NCBI GenBank assembly: GCA_020152595.1
Contig: JAIGNY010000589.1
Coordinates: forward strand, 26,001 to 90,000
Length of the DNA stretch: 64,000 nt
Direction of reading: 5' to 3'
Source: Chiridota heheva
Lineage: Eukaryota > Echinodermata > Holothuroidea > Apodida > Chiridotidae
Notes under the pieces: generated by a model
What the model was told of the DNA's origin: nothing
The model's database searches: none
What the model saw: only the letters and a program-made list of their open reading frames with translations
Made by a program: the position numbers and the translations under genes
Part shown: positions 11,345 to 22,104 of the stretch, piece by piece
How the letters are laid out: every line of letters begins with the position of its first letter
Position numbering within the stretch: position 1 is the stretch's first letter

Positions 11345-14178
11345 TTTGTTTGTTTGATGAGGTCTTAACGGCACCACGACAACGAAGGTCAAATTGTACC
11401 TGAGAGGTCAGATCATTTTGGAGGTAGGAAGGAAAGAGACCAGGGGGAGAATGAGAGAAATTCAAGAACAAAAGCCAGAAAGCTGTGATCGAGAGAGGAG
11501 GTGCATGGGTAAAACAAAAACAAAGTAGAGAGGGAGTGGAAGAGGAGAATTAAATATGGTTGTGGAGGGATGCATGCTGAAGGAAGGAGATTATTTTATC
11601 CGGAGGATTTTTCTGGAAGAACTCAGCAATTGAGTTGTGGGGAACGAGGGAAGCTCTAGGAAGGTTGTACAGGGGGCAAGCAAGGAGAACGTGTTGGATT
11701 GTGAGGATGCAGTGGCAATTGTTACAGAGGGGTTGGGGGGAACCAATCAGGAGGTGGGAGTGAGTGAGGTGGGTGTGACCAATTCTAAGACGGGTAATAT
11801 GAACGTTGTCGATACGAGAAAGGTTGTTGATGGTGGATTTGATCGGGATTGTGGGCTGGATGACATGGAGTTTGTTATCAATTTGGAAGTTCCATAAGGT
11901 TTGCCAGCGGTCACGAACAAGAGAAGCGATAAGCGGTTTGATGTCAGAGAGGGTTTGGGGAAAAGGGGAAGGGAGGAGGTTAAGGGCAAGCTTAGCGGCT
12001 GTATCAGCCCTTTTATTGCCAGGGATGCCAACATGGCTGGGTATCCAGAAGAAAAGAACACTTTTCCTGCAGAGGGTGGGAAAAAAGAGTTTCCGGAGGA
12101 GGAGGTGGCAGGTGAGGTTATCCCATTTAAAATTGAGTAATGAAGTAAGAATAGCCTTTGAGTCAGAGAAAATGGCAAAGTGACTAAGAGGAGAGTACTC
12201 AATAAAGTTGAGGGCTAGGAGAATGGCCTTAGCCTCGGCTGAAAAGATGGATGAGTAGTCAGGAAGTCTGCTACTGAGGGTGATGTCTTGGATGATGGCA
12301 GCAGCAGCTGTCTTGTTGCCTTCCTTGGAGCCATCAGTATAGATGGAGGTGTAATTTGAGACTTGGTCTTTGATTTGGTTGTGGAGATTGATGAAGAGGT
12401 TAGGGTGAGTTTGAGTTTTGTTATAAGTGGAGAGGTCTAGGTGGACAGAAGGGAGGGGGGTGGCCCAAGGAGGAAAAGTGGGCCAGGAGTAGGCGCCGAG
12501 AGTGGCGGGGTTGATGCCAAGTTGGAAGAGGTCTGATTTAATGCGTAAGCTGAAGGGAGGGGATAGGGTTTTAGTCCTATCAAAGAGGGAGGAGAAATTG
12601 GGGTACCTAATGAGGTTGTAAACAGGGTTCTGGGTGTTGGTGAGGACTCTAAAAGCATAGGAGAGGCCAAGCTTTTTACATCTAAGTAGAAAGGGGGGTT
12701 CATGGCTTCAACATGAAGGCTAGTGATTGGGGAGGTCCTGTAGGCTCCTAGACAAAGCCTGAGGGCTTCATTTTGGATGGTATTAATGTGGTTGAGGTAT
12801 GAGTTGTGAGCGACACAGTAGACAATATTGCCATAGTCAAGCTTGGCACGAATGGTGAGCCTGAAAATTTTGAGGAGAGCATAGCAGTTCGCTCCCCAAG
12901 TGGTGTTGGAGAGCAGTCGGAGAATGTTGAGGGAGCTATTGCATTTTAGTTTCAGGTTGGTGATGTGTGGCTTGTAGGTGAGCTTGGGGTCTAGAGTTAG
13001 ACCAAGGAACTTTGTGTTTTCAACTTTAGGGATGCGATTCCCATTGAGCACAAAGTTCGGGTTGGGGTGGAGGTTGTTAAAATGACAAAAGTGCATGCAG
13101 ACTGTCTTGTCTTTGGAGAATTTAAAACCGTTATTGTTGCTCCAGACTTGCAGCTGGTTGAGGCTGGTTTGGAGCCTATTTTCAACAATAGGAAAGCTAG
13201 GGGAGGAGTAGAAGATGGTGAAGTCATCCACGTAGAGGGTACGTTTGATGCTGGGGCCAAGGCTATTCGCGATGTCATTAACGCTCAGGTTGAAGAGAGT
13301 GGGGGAGAGGATGCTGCCTTGGGGGACGCCCTCTTCTTGGGGGTACGGGTTGGAGAGGGTGTGGCCAATACGAATTTGGAACTGCCTTGGTGAGAGGAAG
13401 TTTTGAATAAAGATGGGGAGGTGGCCGCTGAGGCCGATGGTGTGAAGTTTGCGGGTAATGCCGTATTTCCAAGTAGTGTCGAAAGCTTTCTCGAGGTCAA
13501 AAAATATCGCAATGAGGTGTTCCTTTTTTGCAAAGGATTCCCGGATAGCGGTGTCGAGCGTAATTAACTGGTCTAGGGTATTGCGACGTTTTCGGAAGCC
13601 GCTTTGGTGAGGAGAGAGGATTCTGTTGGTCTCTAGGAACCAGTTTAGTCTCTGATTAATGATCTTTTCCATAATTTTACAGAGACAGCAAGTAAGGGTG
13701 ATGGGTCGGTAGCTGGTGGGGTCGGTACCATCCTTCCCCGGTTTAAGGACGGGGATGACAATAGCTGTCCTCCAGACAGGGGAAAAGGAGTGTGAGGACC
13801 AAATGTGGTTGAAGATGGTGAGTAGGGTAGTGGTGGCCTTGATGGGGAGGTGTTTCAGAAACTGATAGGGGATGTTATCTGGGCCCTTGGAGGTGCAGCC
13901 AGCGTCGTTGATGGCTTGGTTTAATTCAGAAAGGGTGAGAGGGGTGTTGTAGCTTTCGGAGTTGTCGGAGGGAAAAGTGATTCTCCGGGCTTCATCGCAA
14001 GCTTTTTTTATTTTGAAAGCATTGGAGTAGTTGGTCGAGGACGAGATGTTGCTGAAAGAGGCGGCGAGGTGGTCAACGATGTCCTTTTTTGCTGTGAGAA
14101 GGTCTCCATTCCAAGAGAGATGGGAGATGGAAGATTTGCCTACTCTGCCGTGGAAGCTGTTAACCATTCTCCAAATCC
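11345..14178 (-). mobile_element. 5'-truncated non-LTR retrotransposon with RNase H
   Basis: A minus-strand LINE inserted inside a 300-bp tandem repeat. Its 3' end on the plus strand begins with TTTGTTTGTTTG, a (CAAA)n tail when read in sense. TACATG occurs at both borders (11339-11344 and 14179-14184), a likely short target-site duplication. The 5' end is truncated within the linker before reverse transcriptase, so no endonuclease is present. The coding region is almost fully open, with one frameshift, so this looks like a young insertion. An RNase H domain after the reverse transcriptase points to the I-like group. Confidence 0.88.
11550..14178 (-). pseudogene. LINE ORF2 fragment: reverse transcriptase plus RNase H
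   Basis: Reading on the minus strand from 14178, the protein shows the reverse transcriptase blocks in order: KGPDNIPYQFLK, SYRPITLTCCLCKIMEK, QSGFRKRRNTLDQL, FFDLEKAFDTTW (first catalytic Asp), GVPQGSILSPTLFN, LYVDDFTIFY (catalytic YVDD) and KFLGLTLDPKL. A one-base indel in a C-run near 12690-12700 shifts the frame. In the shifted frame the protein continues without stop into RNase H, with YTDGSKEGN, SAEAKAILLAL, FSDSKAI and RADTAAK supplying the four acidic catalytic residues, then a C-terminal cysteine/histidine segment (CNNCHC and HVLLAC). It ends at a TAA at 11550-11552. The apparent start at 14248 lies in flanking repeat and is not genuine. The protein copies element RNA at a nicked target; this copy lacks the endonuclease and is frameshifted, so it should be inactive. 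Confidence 0.9.
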
Positions 14179-14184
14179 TACATG

Positions 14185-14545
14185 TAAACATGTGCACAAT
14201 ACCTAATAATGGTAGTACTGTATAGCAAGTATTACATAAAACTGACAAACGGTTGCTAAATTATCACAATTTCAAGAATTTCACATTTTGCCCCGCCCAC
14301 TCATTAATATGCATGATATCATCACCAAAAACAATAGGGTTTTTGTACTCCATATAAGTATCCTGTGTCCTAAATATGACAAGTCTGCAGTGTATGGCTC
14401 TCGAGATATCGTGAGAACAAACTAGCTGTCACACACCCACACACATACATTTTTGCACACATGCCAAAGTGACTGCAGAGGTTCCTGATGCCATTGGAAT
14501 CGGAACCAAAAATGAAAGTTTTCATGGTAACAATCAGGAAAAACT
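14185..14545 (+). repeat. R300 repeat, continuation of interrupted unit
   Basis: From ACATGTGCACAATACCTAAT onward the sequence matches the first unit at about 11040-11260 (TAGCAAGTATTACA, TTAATATGCATGATATCATC, GACAAGTCTGCAGTGTATGG). It then continues past the unit end into AGCTGTCACACACCCACACA and GAGGTTCCTGATGCCATTGG. The latter also follows the 59.6-kb copy (GCATAGGTTCCTTATGCTATCAGCATCGGAACC), so this edge belongs to the repeat family. Confidence 0.75.
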
Positions 14546-16104
14546 CAAACTTGCTCTGCACTCTTCTTGTTTTTTGTCTACAAGTAGCCCGGGCTTATTT
14601 ACACGTTAACTTTTTTTGAGGAAAGGAGCAACTTAATTTCAAATTTTCTGTTGCGGTCAATAATTCCTACAAAAATTCTAAAAATAATCATTCAAGAGCA
14701 GTTTTGAAGAATTTTAGCAAAACTTAAACAAATATTAGAAGTTACTTTAGTATAACTGATTGTTTTTTTTGCTCTTACCAAAAATTTCAAACATCAAATA
14801 TATGAAGAAGAAAAAACTGCATCAGGGCTAGAGCCCATGCATGAAATTTTTTAAAACAAGCCTCATAATGCCAGTGTTTGCCAGTCGCTCTATCTCAGTG
14901 TGAGTGGGCAACACTGCAAAAATGACAACATAACCTAGGCTAATAACCAGATTGCATACTGTAGTTTGTTTCTGGTGCGGAAAAATTTGCGTGCTAATTT
15001 TTGAATGAGGGAAGTTATTTTTATGATTTTGGTGCAAAGTTGTAGTTCTAGGTGCACACTTTTGATTCTAGGTGCACATCTTTCAATAAATTTTAGTTTT
15101 CTTTATCATAAAGTTGAGTTCTTGATAGCCTTAACACAGGAAAATGTCTTTGTATTGCAACTTCAGCCTTTTGTTTGATATTTGTGTATTATTTCCACAA
15201 TCAAATACAGTAGATGATAATTGGTGCACATTTTCTGGACATTGTGCACATTTTCTAGATCTTGGCGCACATTTTCTAGACATAAGCGCACATTTTTTGA
15301 GTCCAAAAATTATCTTCCGTGCAGACTTTGCAAACTATGCAGTTTGGGGTAGTAACTTCATTGCACTGCTGCATTCATGATTCATCAATCCCCACCCAAA
15401 CTGTGAATAGCAAGATGGCTGTCCCTACAACGCTAAATGCACGAAGTGTATAGGGCTCACCCGAGTCTCATTCTACAGGGGCACTAATCGTTATGGTCAA
15501 TGGGACAAAAACACTAATTTTTATGATTTCCACCAAATTTACACACAACTGAAAACTCCCAGAAATCTTAATTATTGTCAGATTTGTCATACTATTTCAC
15601 CCAAAAAAACTAACAAGTTTGTGCAAAAAGATGCATATCAAAAACACACTAGATTAACCTTTACAATCCAAGTGAAAGTCTAACATTTACATTTAAAATT
15701 TTGACACTTTTGCATTAAGATTAATTAAGTTTTGCTGTTTCTTCTTCCAAATATAGGTTACTTCAAACATTAAACTTGCAATGTACAGTAGGCATACAAT
15801 AAGCATCATACATGTATGTAAAACTGTTACGTACATGTATACTGTAGGTAAGGTTTTCTCTTTCTAACCATACATAAAGGTGTTAGCGAAGATGGATCCT
15901 CTACCTCAGAATTGCTTTTCCCAGGTTGCACATGTAGGCTATCTGATTAAATGTCATCTGAAATTGGTTGAGTCAGTTTCACACTGGGATACTGCTATCA
16001 CATATCATATAAGATGGTTCCACACTCTAAAAGAAGTGTGCACCATGGGTTCCAAGAAGGGTATGAGTTTCTGCACCATTTGGTTAACTTGAGGCATCCA
16101 TATC
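14546..16104. other. non-coding sequence with a short internal repeat
   Basis: No gene recognised. At 15220-15300 four GCACATTTTCTAGACAT-like units of about 20 bp occur in tandem. Small open frames (for example 15880-16092) have no familiar motif or convincing splice borders. Confidence 0.35.
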
Positions 16105-16380
16105 TTGCATGTGTTGAGTTACATCTTCAAGGTGATACAGGACATGTTCATTTTTGCACACTCTTTGTACAATTTCTGGTTTTCCTGTTGTGCCATAAGC
16201 CATGCCATATTCTGTGACATGTTGCTTAATACCCACAATATCATCAATACACCTCTTGCCTTGAGATGTTGCTGGGCATGCACATCACAATGTGCAGAAT
16301 CCCATTTACAGTAAAGTGTGTTACATGTGCACTCAAGTGTGGTCACATCAAGAATTAGCAACCTACAGTAGATTATAAGA
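16105..16380 (-). pseudogene. possible degenerate coding fragment, unrecognised
   Basis: On the minus strand one frame reads CIDDIVGIKQHVTEYGMAYG then TGKPEIVQRVCKNEHVLYHL, then about 20 more open residues before a stop. A neighbouring frame (80 codons, 16361-16119) is also open. Composition looks protein-like, but I recognise no family and the borders are unclear. It could be an eroded transposon protein or chance. Confidence 0.2.
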
Positions 16381-16689
16381 AAGATTCCTTACTTCGGGAA
16401 TAAGTCTAGTGCCTCTTCGCTAAACCTGTTCCAAAATAAACTTAATAATTATTGGAAATTTTTGTAATATTTGGTGACATTTCCCAAATAACTGAATGAA
16501 ATTTCCCGCAAAGTGAATGAAATTTCCCGCAAATGAAGTAAAATTTTCAAACATTTAATGTGATTTCCCGATTAGCAGCAACGAGCAACGTTGCATCATA
16601 GGCTCCATAATTTACCAGTGCTTTTTTTTGGGCTTATTTAATTAAAACATATTAACAGTTCTAACCCCCTATAAGTAGACTGCGATATA

Positions 16690-16810
16690 AAAAATATACC
16701 GCTCCACGTGGAGGGACTGGCACCTCCTACGTCTTGGGACCAACTACTCCAGCTCCTCGGACCTACCGGTGCACCGGTCCAGGGCCGGTGGACTGGTCGG
16801 CTTTCTAATT
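16690..16810. repeat. GC-rich palindromic patch
   Basis: A GC-rich island in AT-rich sequence. ACCGGTGCACCGGT at 16765-16778 is a perfect 14-bp palindrome, and CCACGTGG lies near 16704. It may be the centre or end of a foldback element; no matching outer arms were found. Confidence 0.45.
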
Positions 16811-16989
16811 TGGTCCCAATTTTGTCCCTAATATATATATATATTATAACCACCCAAATTTAATTGCACATTTTTTTTTTAAGGAAATAAATTTCATCCT
16901 GAAAATTGAAAGAAAAAAAAAAGGACTCGAAAATGAGAGAAAATTTCACAAAAATGGAAAAAAATGTATTGAAAATCAGTTAATTAGTT

Positions 16990-17770
16990 AGCTTGAATTG
17001 AATTGTAATTTGCAGCACAAAAGTTCATACCCAAATCACACAGTGACCAAAACCTTTTACCGCATATATTTTTCTAACTTCAAGGCCTAAATACCTCTGC
17101 CCTATCTATCTTCTATTCTAATTTCTTGCCCAACGTTAGTATTTGTTAGTAGGCTATATAATATTACGATTGTGCTGAATCTTATGCCATACACAAATGT
17201 AATACTATGTAGGCCTAGGCCTTTGAATACTGTGTTGGCCAAGGCCTGTTAATTATTAACTTAGTCCTTTGAAGAGGAATTTAGTCGAAATCCATGAACA
17301 AAATCTACACTTGTTCTATTAATTGTTTTTTTCTTTTTTAAGCAAAAACAAGTAAACTAACGTTACAGTAAGCCTAATTAAGACATGCAACTTGTAAGAT
17401 AAGACTAAGAACTTTGGCGTTATCGAATATCGGCTCTAACGTTAGCCCCTAACGTTAGGAAAAAGTTCGCTAACATTTCAAAGTTGGGCCTATTATTCAT
17501 TATCTCATAGGAGTTGATTTATAAATTGTGGTTTTGATGCCAATTTAGGCTTCCAGAATAAAATAAGTTACTTTTGAGTTTTCGATAAGTCAAAAAACAT
17601 TTAAGAGGCAAACTTTTGATCAATCACCGAGAATCTAGTTTATTTGTTAACGTTTTCTACTGACGTGCTGCGTTGTACGATTTGGTTGTTTGCGCTGCGC
17701 TTTGCCTACCAAAATTTAGTTTGTTTACAAATTTGCTGCCATTTGCGTTTGGCGGATTAGGTCTATAGCG
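16990..17770 (+). repeat. left arm of a large degenerate inverted repeat
   Basis: Several blocks recur inverted to the right. CCCAAATCACACAGTGACCAAAAC near 17032 matches inverted 24470-24498; CTTATGCCATACACAAAT near 17182 matches inverted 24335-24352; and TTGCGCTGCGCTTTGCCTACC with TTTGTTTACAAA near 17690-17735 matches inverted 20908-20955. The similarity is patchy, so this is an old structure. Confidence 0.6.
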
Positions 17771-18176
17771 ATGATGCAGGATGGATGTCACTATAGGAAG
17801 CACGGAACTAATAAGGTATCACTCATCCATCCAAAAATGAGAACCCTTAAAGAAAAGGCTAGTAAAAATATTTTTGTGACGTCCCATGTCATGGGACAGA
17901 AAGTTAAAAATTTCAGGAATGGTAGAAAAGGGATAGGTCTTGACTAGTAGTAGTATGCATATCCAAACTTGACAATATTTGTTTTAGTAAAAGTTTCATG
18001 AGAAACTATTTTACCATGGACCATACCCAAATTTCAGTGATTTGATGAGGGTATATAACACCTCTTCACTTCAGCTAAAAAAAAAAAAAAAAGGGCCAAA
18101 ACCTCTGGTGACCTCCAATTGAACGTACCCTAATCCGAGAGACATTAGATGATACTTTTTGTCGACATAATTTTAA

Positions 18177-18283
18177 ACCGGTGTCCTTTGTATGACATCA
18201 CACCTCAACTAGGCTAAACCTAACCTAAACCTAACGTAACCTAATCACGTAGTATTGACGTCATTAAAAGACACCCGGTTGAG
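18177..18283. repeat. small inverted repeat of about 105 bp
   Basis: ACCGGTGTCCTTTGTATGACATCA near 18178 is inverted at about 18259-18280 (TTGACGTCATTAAAAGACACCCGGTT). Between them is CCTAACCTAAACCTAACG, which resembles degenerate telomere-type repeats but is only about 30 bp. Possibly a very short MITE. Confidence 0.4.
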
Positions 18284-18779
18284 GATTCTGTCAAACGCGG
18301 CCGTGGGTCTATACAGTCATAACTAGTGAGATAAACATCTCACTCAGTATGCCTTACATCAGGGAGTTGCCATTTGAAAACTCCCTGCTTACATGCTACA
18401 CAGTACTTGCAATACCGAGTGAGACAGCTAAACACAAACTTCCATTCGGATTTTCATTTTGACCTATCATTGTATCAATCATACGACCAACACTTTTACA
18501 AATTATGGTAACAAAACCATTACAAATAGTACTGACGAGCAATTCGATGACAATAATATTGTAAACTTACTAAATACATTTGTATCCCCTATGTACAACA
18601 AAAAAATAATGAAATTGAATAATTTTCGGAGCTAGTCGTTTACCTTGATAACTTTGTGTCCATCAAAATCGCGACGGGGGTACACAAGTAATGCACAGCT
18701 CAGGCCAGATTACACTGGCGAGTGTTAGATTTCAGATATTCTAAATCTGAATAGGTCAAGTCGGCAAAAATCCTTGAAT

Positions 18780-20480
18780 TTATTCAAGCCCATCTACATC
18801 GCACTGGTGATGGGGGTTCCAAACTGCTGATGCATGCTGAAGTACTGACCTAACTAGAGCTTTATATGCAGTGGTTTTAACGTCAGTGGGACAGTTTGAG
18901 AGGTTACGTCTTAATAGGCCAAGTACAGAGTTTGCTTTGTTGGTGATGTTGTGTATATGTTTATCCCATCTGAGTTTATTATCAATTTTAACACCTAAGT
19001 ACGGGTGGGAGTTGACATGTTTTAGCGGCTGGTTGCGCAAGGTATAAATTGTGATTTATAGCAAGTTCTAGGAAATATTGAGAAGATATAGCATTTAGAG
19101 GGGTTGAAATTCATTTTTCCATTTATTTTTCCATTGTTCAAGTTTATTTAGATCATCTTGAAAGGATTTGTTGGCCAGAGGGTTTATCAGTTGTTCTATA
19201 CACAAGACAATCCTCAGTTAACAGTCTAACCGTGCTCTTTATATTATCAAGGATGTCATTGATGTATGAAAAAGGAAGAGTAAAGGACCTAAAACGGTAC
19301 CTTGTGGTACACCAGATAGAACTTGTTTAGGATTTGAGATTTCGCTAGACAACGCGCTGAATGTGGTTGCTGAGGAAGGATGCAAACCAGGCCAGTAGAT
19401 TTCCATCAATGCCACATGCGGAAAGTTTGGATAACACGTTGGTGTGGGACTTTATCGAACGCTTTTGAGTAGTCGAGTATAGCTATAGAGATGGTACTGT
19501 TTTGGTCAATTTGTTTAGAAATATGTTTTATTGTTAAGAGAAGTTGTATTTCAGTCGATCTTTTTGCTCGAAAGCCATGTTGGAGATCAGTTAAGATATT
19601 ATACTCATCAAGGAATTCTATCACATGTAAGTGGATTATATGCTCAAGGATTTTACTACACACGCAGGTAAGAGAGACTGGTCTGTAATTAGCTGGGTCG
19701 TGTTTATTACCTCTTTTTTTTTTTAAACGCTACATATGTTTGCTTCTTTCCACTTGTTTGGGATAGTACCGTTATCTACAGAGGTTTGGAAGAGATCAGT
19801 TAGGATTTCATAAAGGTCTTCTGCATGTGTTTTTAAGAACCATGGTGGTATATGGTCAAGACTTGAGGCTTTGTTTGGGTTTAGGTTTTGCAGCTGCTTT
19901 TTGACACCTTCTGGAGTGATTATGAGTTGGTTTATTTCGTTAGTGGTGAGTGGTTTAGTTACAGGGATTTGAGAGGTATCTTCTTCTGTGAAAACGCTGA
20001 AAAACTGGTTGTTTAGAATGTTAGCTTTAGTCATACTGTCACTACAAAGTTTACCGTTGTTCATAAGGTCTGACACACCCACGGAATTACTTTTTAAGTC
20101 TTTTTATGTAGGACCAAAATGCTTTAGGGTTTTCAATTAGAGAATTTTTAACTTTAAAGTTGTTTTTAGTTTCTTTGATGTTTTTACTGACAGATTTCCT
20201 AAAGCTTTTATATGTATTCCAGTCATGGATTTGTTGAGTTTTCTTAGCTTTCTTGAACAGTTTATGTTTTTTTCTAGCAGAGACGGCGTTGGATATGGGT
20301 GAACCAAGGTAGATTTAGCTTAGTTGAGGTGAATTTGTGAGGTGTGTTTCTTTCAATAATCAGTCTTATTTCCTTTCCAAAGAACTTCCATTTTTCATCA
20401 ACATGAGCTATTGAATTTAGAATAATATCGCAGTTTAAATTTAGACAGGTCTTCTTTTTTGCGTTCTGTGTTAGCTTTTT
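18780..20480 (-). pseudogene. decayed non-LTR retrotransposon reverse transcriptase
   Basis: Minus-strand fragments in consistent order. At 20082-19723 is the pre-RT and finger region (LNPNKASSLDHIPPWFLK, NKWKEANI). At 19663-19406 are HGFRAKRSTEIQLLLT and ILDYSKAFDKVPHQR, with the first catalytic Asp. Near 19200-19250 the YADD block has decayed (RLLTEDCLVY in place of an ADD motif). At 19040-18780 is the thumb region (YLGVKIDNKLRWDKHI, KALVRSVLQHASAVWNPH). Stops and frameshifts separate them. Upstream linker similarity can be followed to about 20480. The sequence style fits the CR1/L2/Jockey-like LINEs; I cannot name the clade. Inactive. Confidence 0.82.
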
Positions 20481-20519
20481 TCCTCAAATGTATTTTAGGT
20501 TTAGACAACTTTTTACGAG

Positions 20520-20885
20520 GAGGGGAGATGTTTACTGGCAGTTTTCCACAGCACAAATACGCCCAATCATCCATCAAAGCGGAAGTAGCTCCTGCTCCTC
20601 ATTCAGCTGTTGAGAGAAGAGTCAATGGTTGAATGGCGCTCCCGTCCTTAGGAGGGGACGTTATGCCGTCGGTCGGTCCTGATGGTAAGACAGTCACACT
20701 CTACCTAGTGAAAAAGAGTAGGGTGAAAACCCGGTGCTCATCCATTTCCGTCCCGGTCGCACGAGACTGGCATCTGCTATGAAGGCTATAGCTTGGCGTC
20801 TGCCCTATAGCTTGACGCCTATGCTCCGTATAGGAGTCTTGCCGAGTTCCCGCAAGGGAGGATCATGTACAAAACAAAACAAAAC
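20520..20885. repeat. GC-richer unidentified repeat fragment with A-rich tail
   Basis: Composition changes sharply here: a GC-balanced block (for example GGAGGGGACGTTATGCCGTC, GCTATAGCTTGGCGTCTGCC) is followed by ACAAAACAAAACAAAACG at 20869-20886, like a retroposon tail on the plus strand. GCTATAGCTTGGCGTCTGCC and CCTATAGCTTGACGCC are near-repeats of each other. It could be the 3' part of another LINE or SINE. Confidence 0.4.
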
Positions 20886-20899
20886 GTAATAGACCTAAG

Positions 20900-21165
20900 C
20901 CAAGTCGACAATTTTGTAAACAAACCAAAATTTGGTAAGCAAGACGCAGCGCAAACAAGCAGATCGTTCAACGCTTAAAGCCAACAAAAAATGTGAAGAA
21001 AAAAATAGGTTTTTGGTGATTGATTGAAGGCAAATTTTGCTTATGAAAAGATTGTTGACTTACCAAAAATCGTACAAGTTTTACTTAAAAAGAACTGTTG
21101 TTTTCTTTTGGAAGCTAATTTGGCGTCAAAACTACAATTTTAACTCAATTCTTAAGATATATTAG
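20900..21165 (-). repeat. inner right arm of the large inverted repeat
   Basis: Reverse complement of the inner part of 17520-17745. Shared blocks include TTTGTTTACAAA, GCGCTGCG, AATTGTRGTTTTGAYGCCAA and TAAGTCAA. The outer right arm lies at about 24270-24560; the 21.2-24.1 kb repeat block separates the two. Confidence 0.55.
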
Positions 21166-21737
21166 TAATTATACACATCCCTCAGTACGGGTTGACCATG
21201 GAGTTGCCATTTTCGCCATAGATAAACCGTGCATTTCCGCCATGGCGGAAACGCAAGAAGAAAATATTTTAAAATACTGACTTTTTCTGCTCTAGTCAAA
21301 AAGTACTAAGCCAATTAGATAACATTGATAACTTCTCTTTTCACCATTATCGAATGACCAGATGACCTACAAACCGTGCTGGTATAGTTACGTTTATTTT
21401 TGCATCAATTTTTTTTTCAGGATGGCATGAAATGAAGTCAATGGAACAGTCTATGGTGGAAAAAAGCTATTTGTGACGGAAAGAACAGTTTTTTTATTCT
21501 GATGTTGTACTTGAATGAATAAAGATATGCAAAATTACAAAATGAAGAAAATGGCAAAGTTTTATATTTATCAAATTTTCGTTTTGTTGTTTGTTTTCAT
21601 TTTTTCTTCAACATGTTGGCCTACCATGTTGGCATTCACCCTAACTATTTAAAAAAAGTGGTGGATAAGAACTACACGAAATGACATAAAATATAAATAG
21701 ATCATACATAACAAGATGATGGGTTAAGAAGGGTTAG

Positions 21738-22100
21738 TCACCACATAAAAACGCCAAAACTTACACCACCACCACCACAAAGAAAAACCAAGTAATGATT
21801 TATCAATGTTGACTTTGAAGTTGTGAACAGAAATGGAGGTAAGTACCCAATCACTGACTCAGGCAAACAATTCCACTCATTAACAATTGTTTTCAAAAAG
21901 CTAAAACGCCAAATATCTATCCGTGAGAACTCTTTGGTCAACTTTAATCTGTTACCACGTGTCACATGGGGATTAGCTGAAACATGCAAGAAATAACAGA
22001 AAGTCAAAGCATCACTACCAGGTAGGAATTTGAAAACCTGGATAATATCGCCACGTACTCTTCTCAACTTTGGCGTGGTCAAACCAAGAATTTTGCAACC
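21738..22100 (-). pseudogene. 3' end of a CR1/L2-like LINE ORF2
   Basis: The minus frame reads LGLTTPKLRRVRGDIIQVFK, then HVTRGNRLKLTKEFSRIDI, then FSFLKTIVNEWNCLPESV. This is the typical carboxy terminus of CR1/L2-type LINE proteins (LRRxRGDxIxVFK, then RxxFFxxRxxxxWNxLP). Only about 120 codons remain and there is no reverse transcriptase core. It ends near a glycine run encoded by CCACCACCACCAC at 21764. It lies beside the R565 repeats described next. Confidence 0.75.
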
Positions 22101-22104
22101 TACA

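Noticed and set aside
13067..13393. Plus-strand 108-codon frame
   Set aside because: Antisense shadow of the LINE reverse transcriptase.
14031..14248. LINE start codon at 14248
   Set aside because: The first 25 or so residues are flanking R300 repeat; the element begins at about 14178.
18218..18246. Telomere-type CCTAAC repeats
   Set aside because: Only about four imperfect units, internal to a small inverted repeat.
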